Part shown: positions 56,881-64,000 of the stretch, piece by piece
Layout: each line of letters starts with the position of its first letter
Position numbering within the stretch: position 1 is the first letter of the stretch
NCBI RefSeq assembly: GCF_013343715.1
Contig: NZ_JABUNR010000004.1
Span: forward strand, 186,001 to 250,000
Origin: Mesobacillus harenae
GTDB lineage: Bacteria > Bacillota > Bacilli > Bacillales > Cytobacillaceae
DNA: 64,000 nt
Direction: 5' to 3'
The notes under the pieces: generated by a model
Databases searched by the model: none
What the model was told of the DNA's origin: nothing
The model's input: the letters and a program-made list of their open reading frames with translations, nothing else
Made by a program: the position numbers and the translations under genes

Positions 56881-56927
56881 TTAAAAGCTAACGCTTTGCG
56901 CAAGATATTGTAAGGAACATATTCATG

Positions 56928-57058
56928 TTGACTAGCTAGGAGGCAAAGCTGGACATTCCTGAGGGCACTCAGCTGACTAAGATCTCTCCTGTCCGTGGCT
57001 AGTCAATTGCCATCCGTATCAAAAACCTTTTTAACAGGTTTTTGATACGGTTTTTTTT
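56928..57058 (+). ncRNA. Candidate structured RNA ending in an orphan terminator
   Basis: TTGACTAGC (56928-56936) pairs with GCTAGTCAA (56998-57006). Inside are AGGAG (56938-56942) with CTCCT (56986-56990) and the hairpin CTGAG-GGCA-CTCAG (56959-56972). Eight bases further, CCGTATCAAAAACC / GGTTTTTGATACGG plus T8 (57014-57058) is a perfect terminator that follows no gene. The nested folding and terminator suggest a small RNA or leader remnant. No known riboswitch signature is recognised. Confidence 0.35.
57014..57058 (+). terminator. Strong terminator without an obvious upstream gene
   Basis: Fourteen perfect pairs, 9-base loop and eight T. The nearest plus-strand gene (yjbQ) ends 450 bases earlier. 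It ends before the fabI promoter. Confidence 0.88.
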
Positions 57059-57080
57059 ATATGCTTCACATTCAATAGAT

Positions 57081-57110
57081 TATAAGGTAGAATTAGCACT
57101 AGGTACTAAT
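57081..57110 (+). promoter_or_regulatory. fabI promoter region with FapR operator
   Basis: ATTAGCACTAGGTACTAAT (57092-57110) is a near-perfect palindrome of the FapR operator type, just after a TATAAG -10-like element (57081-57086). It would place fabI in the same malonyl-CoA-controlled regulon as fabH-fabF. Confidence 0.75.
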
Positions 57111-57136
57111 AACTTGTATTAGCAGGAGGAATAATA

Positions 57137-57904
57137 ATGACTCTTTCATTAGATGGTAAAAAGTTTGTTGTTATGGGAGTAGCTAATAAACGCAGCATTG
57201 CTTGGGGTATAGCAAAATCACTGCACGATGCTGGAGCTGAACTGATTTTTACATACGCAGGAGAAAGACTGGAAAAAAACGTACGTGATCTCGCGGAATC
57301 TCTTAATGAAGAATACAGGGTTCTCCCATGCGATGTTACGGCCGATGAAGAGGTTGCGAAATGTTTTGCTGCCATTCGTCAGGAGGTTGGAACGATTCAC
57401 GGAGTCGCCCATTGTATAGCCTTCGCAAATAAAGAAGAGTTACAGGGAGATTATTTAAATGTGACACGGGATGGTTTCCTAATGGCTCATAATATTAGCT
57501 CTTATTCATTAACAGCTGTGGCAAAAGAAGCGAAGGAATTAATGACAGAAGGCGGCAGCATTGTTACATTAACTTATCTTGGCGGAGAACGTGTTATTCA
57601 AAACTATAATATAATGGGCGTCGCCAAGGCATCTCTAGATGCAAGCGTAAAATATTTGGCCAAAGATCTTGGTAAAAACGGGATTCGTGTAAATTCGATT
57701 TCGGCTGGACCTATTAGAACACTTTCAGCTAAAGGAGTGGGCGATTTTAATGCCATTCTCCGTGAAATTGAAGAAAGGTCTCCACTTCAAAGAACAACTA
57801 CACCAGAAGAAGTGGGCGACACTGCTTTATTCTTATTCAGCGAGCTCTCTCGCGGGATCACAGGCGAAAATATTCATGTAGATTCCGGATACCATATCCT
57901 CTAA
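57137..57904 (+). CDS. fabI: Enoyl-ACP reductase FabI
   Basis: Last step of the fatty-acid elongation cycle, NAD(P)H-dependent, target of triclosan-type inhibitors. The 255-residue SDR protein has the FabI nucleotide loop GVANKRSIAWGIAKSL near residue 14 and the active-site Tyr-x6-Tyr/Lys region YLGGERVIQNYNIMGVAKASL near 147-165. AGGAGG precedes the ATG. A terminator follows. Confidence 0.95.
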   Translation: MTLSLDGKKFVVMGVANKRSIAWGIAKSLHDAGAELIFTYAGERLEKNVRDLAESLNEEYRVLPCDVTADEEVAKCFAAIRQEVGTIHGVAHCIAFANKEELQGDYLNVTRDGFLMAHNISSYSLTAVAKEAKELMTEGGSIVTLTYLGGERVIQNYNIMGVAKASLDASVKYLAKDLGKNGIRVNSISAGPIRTLSAKGVGDFNAILREIEERSPLQRTTTPEEVGDTALFLFSELSRGITGENIHVDSGYHIL

Positions 57905-57921
57905 AAAATAGTTAAGAACAG

Positions 57922-57951
57922 AAGCCACAGAATAAATGCTGTGGCTTTTTT
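57922..57951 (+). terminator. Terminator after fabI
   Basis: AAGCCACAG / CTGTGGCTT with TTTTTT. Confidence 0.9.
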
Positions 57952-58263
57952 GAAGTTGAGTCTGATTTCTACGTTTTAGATTACATAGTGCTTGTCTGTA
58001 ATCCAAGGCACAGTTTAGTTAACTCCTCCAAATGATAATTCAACATTGAGTAGCTTCCTCGCTATTTCACTCTTCCTGTTTCCTTTACCTCAATTTGCTG
58101 TGTTGAGTCCACACTGAATAATCGGTTGCTTGTGCTTTCTTATTTGAAAAAGGCCAAGTTTAGTAGGCTCAAACCTAATCCGGACAGCTTCTAAAACCGG
58201 AAACGAAAAAGCCTCCCATGCATACATATAGATTGTGTAAAATGTTTTTGGAGGTGATAGGGT
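57952..58263. other. Gap upstream of cotO
   Basis: About 310 bases without a gene. A CATACATATA stretch near 58219 only loosely resembles a sigma-K -10, so no promoter is claimed. Confidence 0.35.
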
Positions 58264-58833
58264 TTGTCCAATCGTAATTTAAGTAAACAACCGTTGTTAT
58301 ATATACATCAGCCCGAGCTTAGAAAACCCCAGGCAAAGATGCAGGAAGCGTATTCAACCAGAAAAGACAATAACATTGCTTATGAGGAAGATGTCCAGAC
58401 TGAACCTAAGTTAGAAACGGCTACTCCAGTGGATGATCTTGATCTAGATATGTCAGAACGAGAAACAGATCAGACTGCCCAAGAAAATAATAATTTTTTG
58501 GAACTAAAAGCAGATCCAATTGGAAATCCAGATGCTTCTGGGGAATTAGAGGCTGACGTTTCTCCGTTTACAACATCCAAGCAAGGAAGGTATGCCTTTA
58601 AAAAAGTTAAAAGCTTTAAAGAAATGGATATTAATGAGAGACTTGTATATTTAGCGAAATTCCCTAAACAGCTTCCGCCGGTGCCCTGCTTATTTATTAC
58701 GGAAGAAACAGCGTATAAAGGCTACCTTAAAACAGTGGAAGAGGACGAAGTTCAAATTGTTCTATCAAATAAAAAGCCCGTTTCTATTCCGTTAAACCTA
58801 CTAAAGGAAGTAAAGATGGCGGGTTATATGTAA
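58264..58833 (+). CDS. cotO: Spore coat morphogenetic protein CotO
   Basis: Protein of the outer spore coat/crust assembly. The 189 residues have a variable acidic middle and the conserved C-terminal block YAFKKVKSFKEMDINERL and PPVPCLFITEETAYKGYL of CotO. The TTG start follows GGAGGTGAT. It is convergent with cotZ, and a GC-rich hairpin lies between. Shorter than the B. subtilis protein, mainly in the variable region. Confidence 0.88.
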   Translation: MSNRNLSKQPLLYIHQPELRKPQAKMQEAYSTRKDNNIAYEEDVQTEPKLETATPVDDLDLDMSERETDQTAQENNNFLELKADPIGNPDASGELEADVSPFTTSKQGRYAFKKVKSFKEMDINERLVYLAKFPKQLPPVPCLFITEETAYKGYLKTVEEDEVQIVLSNKKPVSIPLNLLKEVKMAGYM

Positions 58834-58835
58834 AA

Positions 58836-58860
58836 AAGCCGGCCGTTTAGCGGCCGGCTT
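58836..58860. terminator. Bidirectional terminator between cotO and cotZ
   Basis: AAGCCGGCCG / CGGCCGGCTT stem around TTTAG. Confidence 0.85.
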
Positions 58861-58876
58861 AATTCGCGAATAAGAA

Positions 58877-59404
58877 TTAATCTTCACAGATGCCTAAGTC
58901 GCAGTCAGTTATACATTGAACTGCACAGAAGCAACTAAGGTCTACAGTGATACAGTCTTCACTGGCAGCAAAACGCGTAGCTTCACAAACCTTGCCAAGA
59001 TTAATTCCGCCTTTGTCACCAACAAGGTCAACTGGCTTGAATTTGTTTTGGTTTGAACCTTCTTGTTTCTTAAGCGGAACTAACACACGAAGTGTAGCAC
59101 AGCAATTATCAAAGATTTCCTCTACCCGGAAAAAGATTGAAACGCATGCGTCTTCATTACCGGTAAAGAATGCATGAAATGGAGAACCGTCCTTTGTTTT
59201 TAAAACAAATACACGTGTATCAGCATTTATCCTTTTAGCCGGGTTTACTAGAGCTCCCATTGGCTCCATGAAGCAGTTTGTAGGGCAATCGCAATCATCG
59301 TCTGTAGCAGCATCTTGGATATCCTTGATAGCGCGCAATACTTGGCATACGCAATTTTCATCATCGCTAAATCCGCCAAAAAGATCATTATTTCCACAAC
59401 CCAT
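58877..59404 (-). CDS. cotZ: Spore coat protein CotZ/CotY family
   Basis: Cys-rich spore surface protein of 175 residues (about 16 Cys) that self-assembles into crust or exosporium layers in the family (CotY, CotZ, ExsY). Landmarks are CVCQVLRAIKDIQDAA near residue 18, DCDCPTNCF near 37 and the C-terminal CFCAVQCITDCD. GGAGG precedes the ATG. Only one family member is present, while B. subtilis has cotZ, cotY and cotX-W-V together. Confidence 0.92.
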   Translation of the reverse strand: MGCGNNDLFGGFSDDENCVCQVLRAIKDIQDAATDDDCDCPTNCFMEPMGALVNPAKRINADTRVFVLKTKDGSPFHAFFTGNEDACVSIFFRVEEIFDNCCATLRVLVPLKKQEGSNQNKFKPVDLVGDKGGINLGKVCEATRFAASEDCITVDLSCFCAVQCITDCDLGICED

Positions 59405-59534
59405 TATTATTCCTCCTTCTGATTTCTAGGTATTTACATTACTAACATATTGCTTTATAGGGTTTTGGGTTACGGACAAACGCCTGTTTTTATCAAAATT
59501 GGGCGAAATTTTATCAGTGCGGGAGGGTTAACCC

Positions 59535-59891
59535 ATGGAAGTTAATTTTCTTTTGCTTTTAATGTTTTCATTTGCAAGTTTCAGGCTGACGCGGCTTCTA
59601 ATATATGACCGAATAACCGAATTTATAAGAAAACCCTTTCTTGATGAAATACACGAACAAAACCAGGCAGGAGAAGTAGAGGTCTTCCTCTCGCCAAAAC
59701 AGGCGCCCATAAGGGGATTCCTAGGAGAATTGCTGACATGCTATTGGTGCACAGGTTTTTGGGTGTCTTTAGGGCTTTTCTTAATTTATTACTTATGGCC
59801 TTGGTTGGCTGAACCTCTACTTGTAATCCTTGCTGTTTCTGGTATGGCTGGATTAATTGAAACATTTGTTCAAAAGAATTTAACTGATTAG
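59535..59891 (+). CDS. yjcA: YjcA-like DUF1360 sporulation membrane protein
   Basis: A 118-residue protein with three hydrophobic helices and the DUF1360 hallmarks FRLTRLLIYDRITEFIRKPF near residue 17 and GELLTCYWCTGFWVSL near 62. GGGAGGG precedes the ATG. It follows the cot genes as yjcA does in B. subtilis, where it is linked to sporulation. Function unknown. Confidence 0.8.
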   Translation: MEVNFLLLLMFSFASFRLTRLLIYDRITEFIRKPFLDEIHEQNQAGEVEVFLSPKQAPIRGFLGELLTCYWCTGFWVSLGLFLIYYLWPWLAEPLLVILAVSGMAGLIETFVQKNLTD

Positions 59892-59978
59892 CTGTCAATC
59901 AGGGCAAATGGATACACAAGCCATATAGACCAGCATATTTTAAAGTAACTGAAGTATTACTCGCTTGGAGGAGCAGCT

Positions 59979-60104
59979 ATGAATGAAAAAAATTTTTCAA
60001 AGTTAAAAAAGCAAAAAGATCTGTTATCGGGAACTAAAACGAAAAAGAAAAAAGGCTGCGGCTGCGGAAAAAAAAGAAAAGTTATTAAAAAAACTGCTGA
60101 ATAA
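59979..60104 (+). CDS. Tiny Lys-rich protein with GCGCG motif
   Basis: A 41-residue protein with an excellent GGAGGAG site before the ATG and a terminator overlapping its stop. Nearly 40% of residues are Lys, and the centre reads KKKKGCGCGKKRK, a Cys-Gly-Cys flanked by basic clusters. The motif could bind metal or nucleic acid. It sits between spore coat and spoVA genes, so a sporulation role is possible but unproven. I recognise no family. Confidence 0.65.
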   Translation: MNEKNFSKLKKQKDLLSGTKTKKKKGCGCGKKRKVIKKTAE

Positions 60105-60118
60105 GGCAGTTTTTTTGT
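60092..60118 (+). terminator. Terminator overlapping the end of the tiny gene
   Basis: ACTGC / GCAGT around TGAATAAG, followed by T7; the stem contains the stop codon at 60102-60104. Confidence 0.75.
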
Positions 60119-60229
60119 TGCGAAAAATAATTTCCACTAATTGGATTGATAAATCCTAGTAATCAATTCATAAATGGCAGCAGAGAGGTGGAAAATAACT
60201 TAGAGATTCTACATAGGAAGGAATTATTT

Positions 60230-60715
60230 ATGCATATGACATCAATTGGTATAAGGGTCTTAGTAATTTTCTGCATATTCGTTGGGCTATCAGGCTGCAA
60301 TCAAGAACAAAGATCAGCAGAAAGCCGCTACTCACTATTACAAACGACTAATCCCGACCCGGCAATAATGGAATCGCAGGATCTAAAAAAGAGCAATATT
60401 GGAGCCAAAGTAAAAGAAGAGGTTTTATCACTCGAGGAAGTTTATGATGTTGCAATTGTTAAAGGGAAGCAGGACATTCTGGTTGCTTACAAAGTCAAAC
60501 ATCTGCAGCGATTTCGCATGAAAAAAATTGAAGGAAGAATTACCAAGCTTCTTGAAAAAAATCATCCAAAGGAAAACTTTACTGTATCCAGTGACTATAA
60601 GATTTTTCTGGAGGCTGTTGAGCTAAAAGAATATATGGATGAACCGGACTATTCGGAAGCAAAAGCAGAAAAAAAATTACAGCATATTATCAAACTCAAA
60701 AATGAACTCACTTAG
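60230..60715 (+). CDS. YhcN/YlaJ-family sporulation lipoprotein
   Basis: A 161-residue lipoprotein with lipobox GLSGC near residue 23 and the YhcN/YlaJ domain (VKEEVLSLEEVYDVAIVKGKQDILVAYKV pattern), known from inner spore membrane proteins. The frame opens at 60146, but AGGAAGG is placed for ATG 60230. It precedes spoVAC by 14 bases, an arrangement also found in the mobile spoVA2 operons of heat-resistant Bacillus spores. Confidence 0.85.
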   Translation: MHMTSIGIRVLVIFCIFVGLSGCNQEQRSAESRYSLLQTTNPDPAIMESQDLKKSNIGAKVKEEVLSLEEVYDVAIVKGKQDILVAYKVKHLQRFRMKKIEGRITKLLEKNHPKENFTVSSDYKIFLEAVELKEYMDEPDYSEAKAEKKLQHIIKLKNELT

Positions 60716-60729
60716 AAAGGAGAAGTCCA

Positions 60730-61200
60730 ATGGGGAAGACTAAAAAGACACCTGAACAGAAAAGTTATCAAAAACTTGAAAAAAAGCATGAGTTAAAGAG
60801 ACCCGTAGGCATGAATTGTCTTAAGGCCTTTTTGGTTGGAGGTCTTATCTGTACGATTGGACAGGTCCTTACCTATTTTTATATTTATTATTTCAATTTC
60901 ACTGAGGCGACAGCTGGAAATCCTACTGTAGCTACCCTAATTTTCTTTGCAATGCTGCTGACAGGGTTCGGTGTTTATGATCATATTGGACAGTTTGCCG
61001 GTGCCGGAAGTGCGGTCCCGGTGACCGGCTTTGGAAATGCAGTTATTTCTGCTTCCATCGAGCACCGTTCTGAAGGCTTCGTCCTTGGTGTGGGCGGTAA
61101 TATGTTTAAACTGGCAGGTACAGTCGTCTTGTTTGGAGTGTTTGCTGCTTTCGTTGTGGCTTTAATTCGTACACTTTTATCAATGTGGGGGGTCATCTAA
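60730..61200 (+). CDS. spoVAC: Stage V sporulation protein AC
   Basis: Membrane subunit of the SpoVA channel that moves dipicolinic acid into the developing spore and out at germination. The 156 residues have a basic N-terminus and four helices, with FAGAGSAVPVTGFGNAVISASIEHRSEG near residue 95 as the family signature. AGGAG precedes the ATG. It is directly followed by spoVAD. Confidence 0.94.
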   Translation: MGKTKKTPEQKSYQKLEKKHELKRPVGMNCLKAFLVGGLICTIGQVLTYFYIYYFNFTEATAGNPTVATLIFFAMLLTGFGVYDHIGQFAGAGSAVPVTGFGNAVISASIEHRSEGFVLGVGGNMFKLAGTVVLFGVFAAFVVALIRTLLSMWGVI

Positions 61201-62217
61201 ATGTTGAAAGGAAAGCAATCATGGGTTTTTCCAAAACGGCCGGCTATCGTTTCAACAGGGGTCACCGGAGGGCCATTTGAAGCAAAAGGAAAACTGGCCG
61301 AAGACTTTGATATCCTTCACGAAGACCTGACGATGGGTAAACAATCCTTCGAAAAGGCACATTGCCTATTACTTGAGGAAGCAATTGAAATCGCCATCGA
61401 AAAAGGAGAAGCGAAGAAGGAAGATATTCAGTTTATGATAGCCGGGGATTTAATTAATCAGATCACTCCTTCGAGCTTTGCAGCCAGAAAGATGGAGATC
61501 CCATATTTCGGTATATTTGGTGCTTGCTCAACTTCAATGGAGGGATTGGCACTTGCCTCTTTTATTATTAATTATGGGGGAGCAAAAAAGGTTGTTACGG
61601 CCGCATCGAGTCACAATGCAGCTGTTGAAAAACAATTCCGATATCCAACCGAGTATGGCGGCCAAAAGCCACCTACAGCACAATGGACAGTGACAGGGGC
61701 TGGTGCGGCGGTAGTCACTGAAAATTCGGGGCAAAAAGGCCTGCCTGTTACTACATCTGCAACAATTGGAAAGGTCATTGATATGGGGTTGTCTGACCCA
61801 TTTAATATGGGTGGAGCTATGGCTCCAGCTGCGGCCGATACAATTTTGGCCCACTTTAACGATATGGATTTAGACCCCTCTTATTACGATCTGATCGTGA
61901 CAGGGGATTTGGGTAAGATTGGTCAGGAAACAACCTATGAGTTGTTGAAAAATGCTGGTTTAGCACTTGAAAGAGAAGCTTTTAAAGATTGCGGGCTGAT
62001 GATTTATAAGGAAGATCAGCCTGTTCAATCAGGCGGAAGCGGAGCGGGGTGTTCAGCAACAGTTGTATATGGCCATTTGATTAATGAGATGAAGCGAGGA
62101 ACTTATAAAAAAATACTTATGGTTGCTACAGGGGCTTTGTTGTCGCCGTTATCCTTCCAGCAAAAAGAAACCATTCCTTGTGTTGCCCATGCTGTCGCAA
62201 TTGAAATACAAGATTAA
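61201..62217 (+). CDS. spoVAD: Stage V sporulation protein AD
   Basis: Soluble thiolase-fold protein that binds dipicolinic acid on the inner spore membrane. The 338 residues open with KGKQSWVFPKRPAIVSTGVTGGP-like residues and contain the thiolase-type FGACSTSMEGLALAS near 102 and VYGHLINEM near 285. The start touches the spoVAC stop. Confidence 0.94.
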   Translation: MLKGKQSWVFPKRPAIVSTGVTGGPFEAKGKLAEDFDILHEDLTMGKQSFEKAHCLLLEEAIEIAIEKGEAKKEDIQFMIAGDLINQITPSSFAARKMEIPYFGIFGACSTSMEGLALASFIINYGGAKKVVTAASSHNAAVEKQFRYPTEYGGQKPPTAQWTVTGAGAAVVTENSGQKGLPVTTSATIGKVIDMGLSDPFNMGGAMAPAAADTILAHFNDMDLDPSYYDLIVTGDLGKIGQETTYELLKNAGLALEREAFKDCGLMIYKEDQPVQSGGSGAGCSATVVYGHLINEMKRGTYKKILMVATGALLSPLSFQQKETIPCVAHAVAIEIQD

Positions 62218-62236
62218 ATTACTGGAGGGATTTTAA

Positions 62237-62593
62237 ATGCTTGCAATGTTTTTTTGGGCCTTTGTTGTTGGTGGGGCGATTTGCGTGATTGGCCAGCTTC
62301 TTCTAGATGTTGGTAAGTTAACCCCAGGTCATACGTTAAGCACTCTTGTGGTAGCAGGAGCAATTCTTGATGGCCTAGGGCTCTATGAACCGTTAATCGA
62401 TTTCGCGGGAGCGGGCGCTACAGTACCTATTACAAGCTTCGGCAATTCATTAGTCCATGGCGCCCTGCAGGAAGCAGAAAAGCACGGACTTGTTGGAGTT
62501 TTGACCGGAATGTTTGAAGTAACAAGCTCAGGTATTTCGGCAGCAATTCTGTTTGGGTTTATCGGAGCTCTAATCTTTAAACCTAAAGGGTAA
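62237..62593 (+). CDS. spoVAE: Stage V sporulation protein AE (SpoVAEb type)
   Basis: A 118-residue membrane subunit with the same [21 protein letters not shown] signature as SpoVAC. It is the short SpoVAEb form. GGAGG lies before the ATG, 19 bases after spoVAD. No spoVAA, spoVAB or spoVAF is present, so this is an additional set rather than the full hexacistronic operon. Confidence 0.92.
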   Translation: MLAMFFWAFVVGGAICVIGQLLLDVGKLTPGHTLSTLVVAGAILDGLGLYEPLIDFAGAGATVPITSFGNSLVHGALQEAEKHGLVGVLTGMFEVTSSGISAAILFGFIGALIFKPKG

Positions 62594-62626
62594 TCACATC
62601 GGTAAATAGAAAATTGCTGCTGATAA

Positions 62627-62661
62627 AGTAGGCTGTTTAATAAACGGTCTTCTTTTTTTTG
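62627..62661 (+). terminator. Terminator after the spoVA genes
   Basis: Imperfect hairpin AGTAGGCTGTTTA / TAAACGGTCTTCT followed by eight T. Confidence 0.7.
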
Positions 62662-62679
62662 CTCATTCTATATTATCAT

Positions 62680-62708
62680 TTGTAAGAAAGCGCTTTCTTT
62701 TATATAAT
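62680..62708 (+). promoter_or_regulatory. Promoter with embedded cre (CcpA) palindrome
   Basis: TTGTAA (62680-62685), 17 bp and TATAAT (62703-62708) form a sigma-A promoter. The perfect 16-bp palindrome AAGAAAGCGCTTTCTT (62684-62699) fills the spacer and fits the cre consensus (TGWAANCGNTNWCA) well. CcpA repression of fatty-acid oxidation during growth on sugars is inferred. Confidence 0.65.
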
Positions 62709-62733
62709 GAAGTTAGAATTTTTAGACTAATAG

Positions 62734-62792
62734 TTGAATAATTTCCAAAAAAGAGTATACTAGAAATTGATACACATACTGACCGGTTAGTA
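62734..62792 (+). promoter_or_regulatory. Second promoter and TetR-like operator of the acyl-CoA dehydrogenase gene
   Basis: TTGAAT (62734-62739), 16 bp and TATACT (62756-62761) predict a start near 62768. Just beyond it TACTGACCGGTTAGTA (62777-62792) is a palindrome with one mismatch, of the kind bound by TetR-family fatty-acid regulators. Confidence 0.5.
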
Positions 62793-62809
62793 AGGGAGGG
62801 GGAAAGAAT

Positions 62810-64000
62810 ATGAACTTTTCATATTCAGACAAAGTAAAAGATTTACAGGGCAGGCTTACGAGCTTTATGGAGGAACACGTATATCCTAACGAGAGGCTTT
62901 ATGAGCAACAATTAAATGAACAAGAAAATCGCTGGAGTGACGTTCCGCCAATTATGGAAGAGCTAAAGGAAAAAGCAAAACAAGCTGGACTATGGAACTT
63001 ATTTTTACCTGAAAGCGATCATGGTGCAGGGTTAACTAATAGTGAATATGCTCCGCTTTGTGAAATTATGGGACGTTCTATGATTGCGCCAGAAGTATTT
63101 AACTGTGGTGCTCCTGATACTGGGAACATGGAAGTTCTCGTCCGTTACGGGAAAGAAGAACACAAAGAGAAGTGGCTTAAGCCTCTATTGGCTGGGGAAA
63201 TTCGCTCATGTTTTTCAATGACTGAACCAGACGTTGCCTCTTCTGATGCAACAAATATTGAAGCTAGAATTGAAAGAGATGGAGACGAATACGTAATAAA
63301 TGGACGTAAATGGTGGTCATCAGGAGCAGGAGATCCGCGCTGTAAAATTGCCATTGTTATGGGCAAAACAGACCCAGAAGCAAACCGTCATGAACAGCAA
63401 TCTATGATTCTAGTTCCTCTTGATTCTCCTGGCGTAAAAATAGAGCGGATGCTGCCTGTATTTGGTTATGATCATGCTCCACATGGCCACGCAGAAATTA
63501 CGTATGAAAATGTTCGGGTTCCCGCTGATAATATTTTATGGGGTGAAGGGAAGGGCTTTGCAATTGCACAAGGCAGGCTTGGACCAGGAAGAATCCACCA
63601 TTGTATGCGACTAATCGGCGCAGCTGAACGTGCTTTAGAAATTTTATGTAAGCGTGTACAAGATAGAGTAGCGTTTGGTAAAGAGTTATCGAAACAGGGA
63701 GTAATTCAAGAATGGATTGCTGATTCACGTATTGAAATCGAACAGGCCAGGCTTTTGACTTTAAAAGCTGCTTATATGATGGATACCGTTGGAAACAAAG
63801 AAGCTAAAGCAGAAATAGCAATGATTAAAGTTGTCGCTCCTTCAATGGCATTGCGTGTTATGGACAAAGCTATTCAGGCTTTAGGCGGTGCTGGAGTATC
63901 CAATGACTTCCCTGTAGCAGCTCAATGGGCTAATGCACGGACTTTACGTCTGGCGGACGGGCCGGATGAAGTTCACCGTGCTCAGATTGCGAAGCTGGAA
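62810..64000 (+). CDS. Acyl-CoA dehydrogenase (partial, runs off the right edge)
   Basis: FAD enzyme of fatty-acid beta-oxidation; 397 residues are present without a stop, close to full length for the family. Visible are [16 protein letters not shown] near residue 138 (substrate/FAD contact), [14 protein letters not shown] near 165, and the C-terminal [34 protein letters not shown] near 355-390. This is the longer ACAD11/FadE-like type rather than the short-chain one. AGGGAGGGGG precedes the ATG. cre and TetR-like sites upstream suggest control by sugar and acyl-CoA. Confidence 0.93.
   Translation, partial: MNFSYSDKVKDLQGRLTSFMEEHVYPNERLYEQQLNEQENRWSDVPPIMEELKEKAKQAGLWNLFLPESDHGAGLTNSEYAPLCEIMGRSMIAPEVFNCGAPDTGNMEVLVRYGKEEHKEKWLKPLLAGEIRSCFSMTEPDVASSDATNIEARIERDGDEYVINGRKWWSSGAGDPRCKIAIVMGKTDPEANRHEQQSMILVPLDSPGVKIERMLPVFGYDHAPHGHAEITYENVRVPADNILWGEGKGFAIAQGRLGPGRIHHCMRLIGAAERALEILCKRVQDRVAFGKELSKQGVIQEWIADSRIEIEQARLLTLKAAYMMDTVGNKEAKAEIAMIKVVAPSMALRVMDKAIQALGGAGVSNDFPVAAQWANARTLRLADGPDEVHRAQIAKLE

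Noticed and set aside
56928..57058. TPP riboswitch remnant ahead of a lost thiamine operon
   Set aside because: The CTGAGA and ACCTGAT...CCAGCG core motifs are not found on either strand; only a generic structured element is supported.
58214..58230. Sigma-K promoter for cotO
   Set aside because: CATACATATA does not place TA at the right positions of CATANNNTA and no -35 is evident.

Overview
The window is a chromosomal segment of a low-GC Gram-positive endospore former, Bacillaceae (Bacillus in the broad sense). The grounds are strong GGAGG ribosome sites, frequent TTG/GTG starts, spore coat and germination genes, and a gene order that follows Bacillus subtilis from argC through yjzC, yjzD, yjaU, yjaV, med, comZ, fabH, fabF, yjaZ, yjbA, trpS, oppABCDF, yjbC, spx, mecA, coiA, pepF, spxH, yjbI, cwlQ, yjbK-yjbO, prpE, yjbQ, fabI, cotO and cotZ. 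The species cannot be fixed from the sequence. I see no rRNA, tRNA, CRISPR array, phage or insertion sequence.

Bases 1-7100 form an anaerobic/molybdenum block: moaA, ric (ytfE/scdA-type Fe-S repair), moeA, mobB, a shortened NarI-like membrane protein, a YwiC-like membrane protein and an Fnr regulator with the Bacillus C-terminal CX2CX4C cluster. Five promoters here carry an Fnr-type box whose centre lies exactly 29.5 bp upstream of the -10 hexamer (about -41.5 from the start of transcription), so the block reads as a compact Fnr regulon for nitrate respiration and nitrosative stress. narGHJI itself is not in the window.

Bases 7250-16800 hold the arginine operon argC-J-B-D-carA-carB-argF, with a sigma-A promoter and an ArgR-like box. 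Bases 17000-30500 carry uppP, yjzC, CtsR-controlled clpB, yjzD, yjaU, yjaV, the competence pair med-comZ, FapR-controlled fabH-fabF, a YjaZ-type metalloprotease, yjbA and trpS behind a tryptophan T-box. Bases 31000-37100 are the oligopeptide permease operon.

Bases 37400-53100 combine a DUF4015 secreted protein, the Spx/MecA/SpxH proteolysis and redox-stress genes, competence gene coiA, pepF, a truncated haemoglobin, a lytic transglycosylase, a small alarmone synthetase, NAD kinase, a pseudouridine synthase and prpE. Bases 53300-58000 hold mgtE, the yjbQ antiporter, a cluster of dispersed repeats with a possible structured RNA (where B. subtilis has its thiamine operon) and FapR-controlled fabI.

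The right end is sporulation-related: cotO, cotZ, yjcA, a tiny Lys/Cys-Gly peptide gene, and a second-type spoVA operon (YhcN/YlaJ lipoprotein, spoVAC, spoVAD, spoVAEb). It closes with the start of an acyl-CoA dehydrogenase gene whose promoter region carries a cre palindrome and a TetR-like operator.
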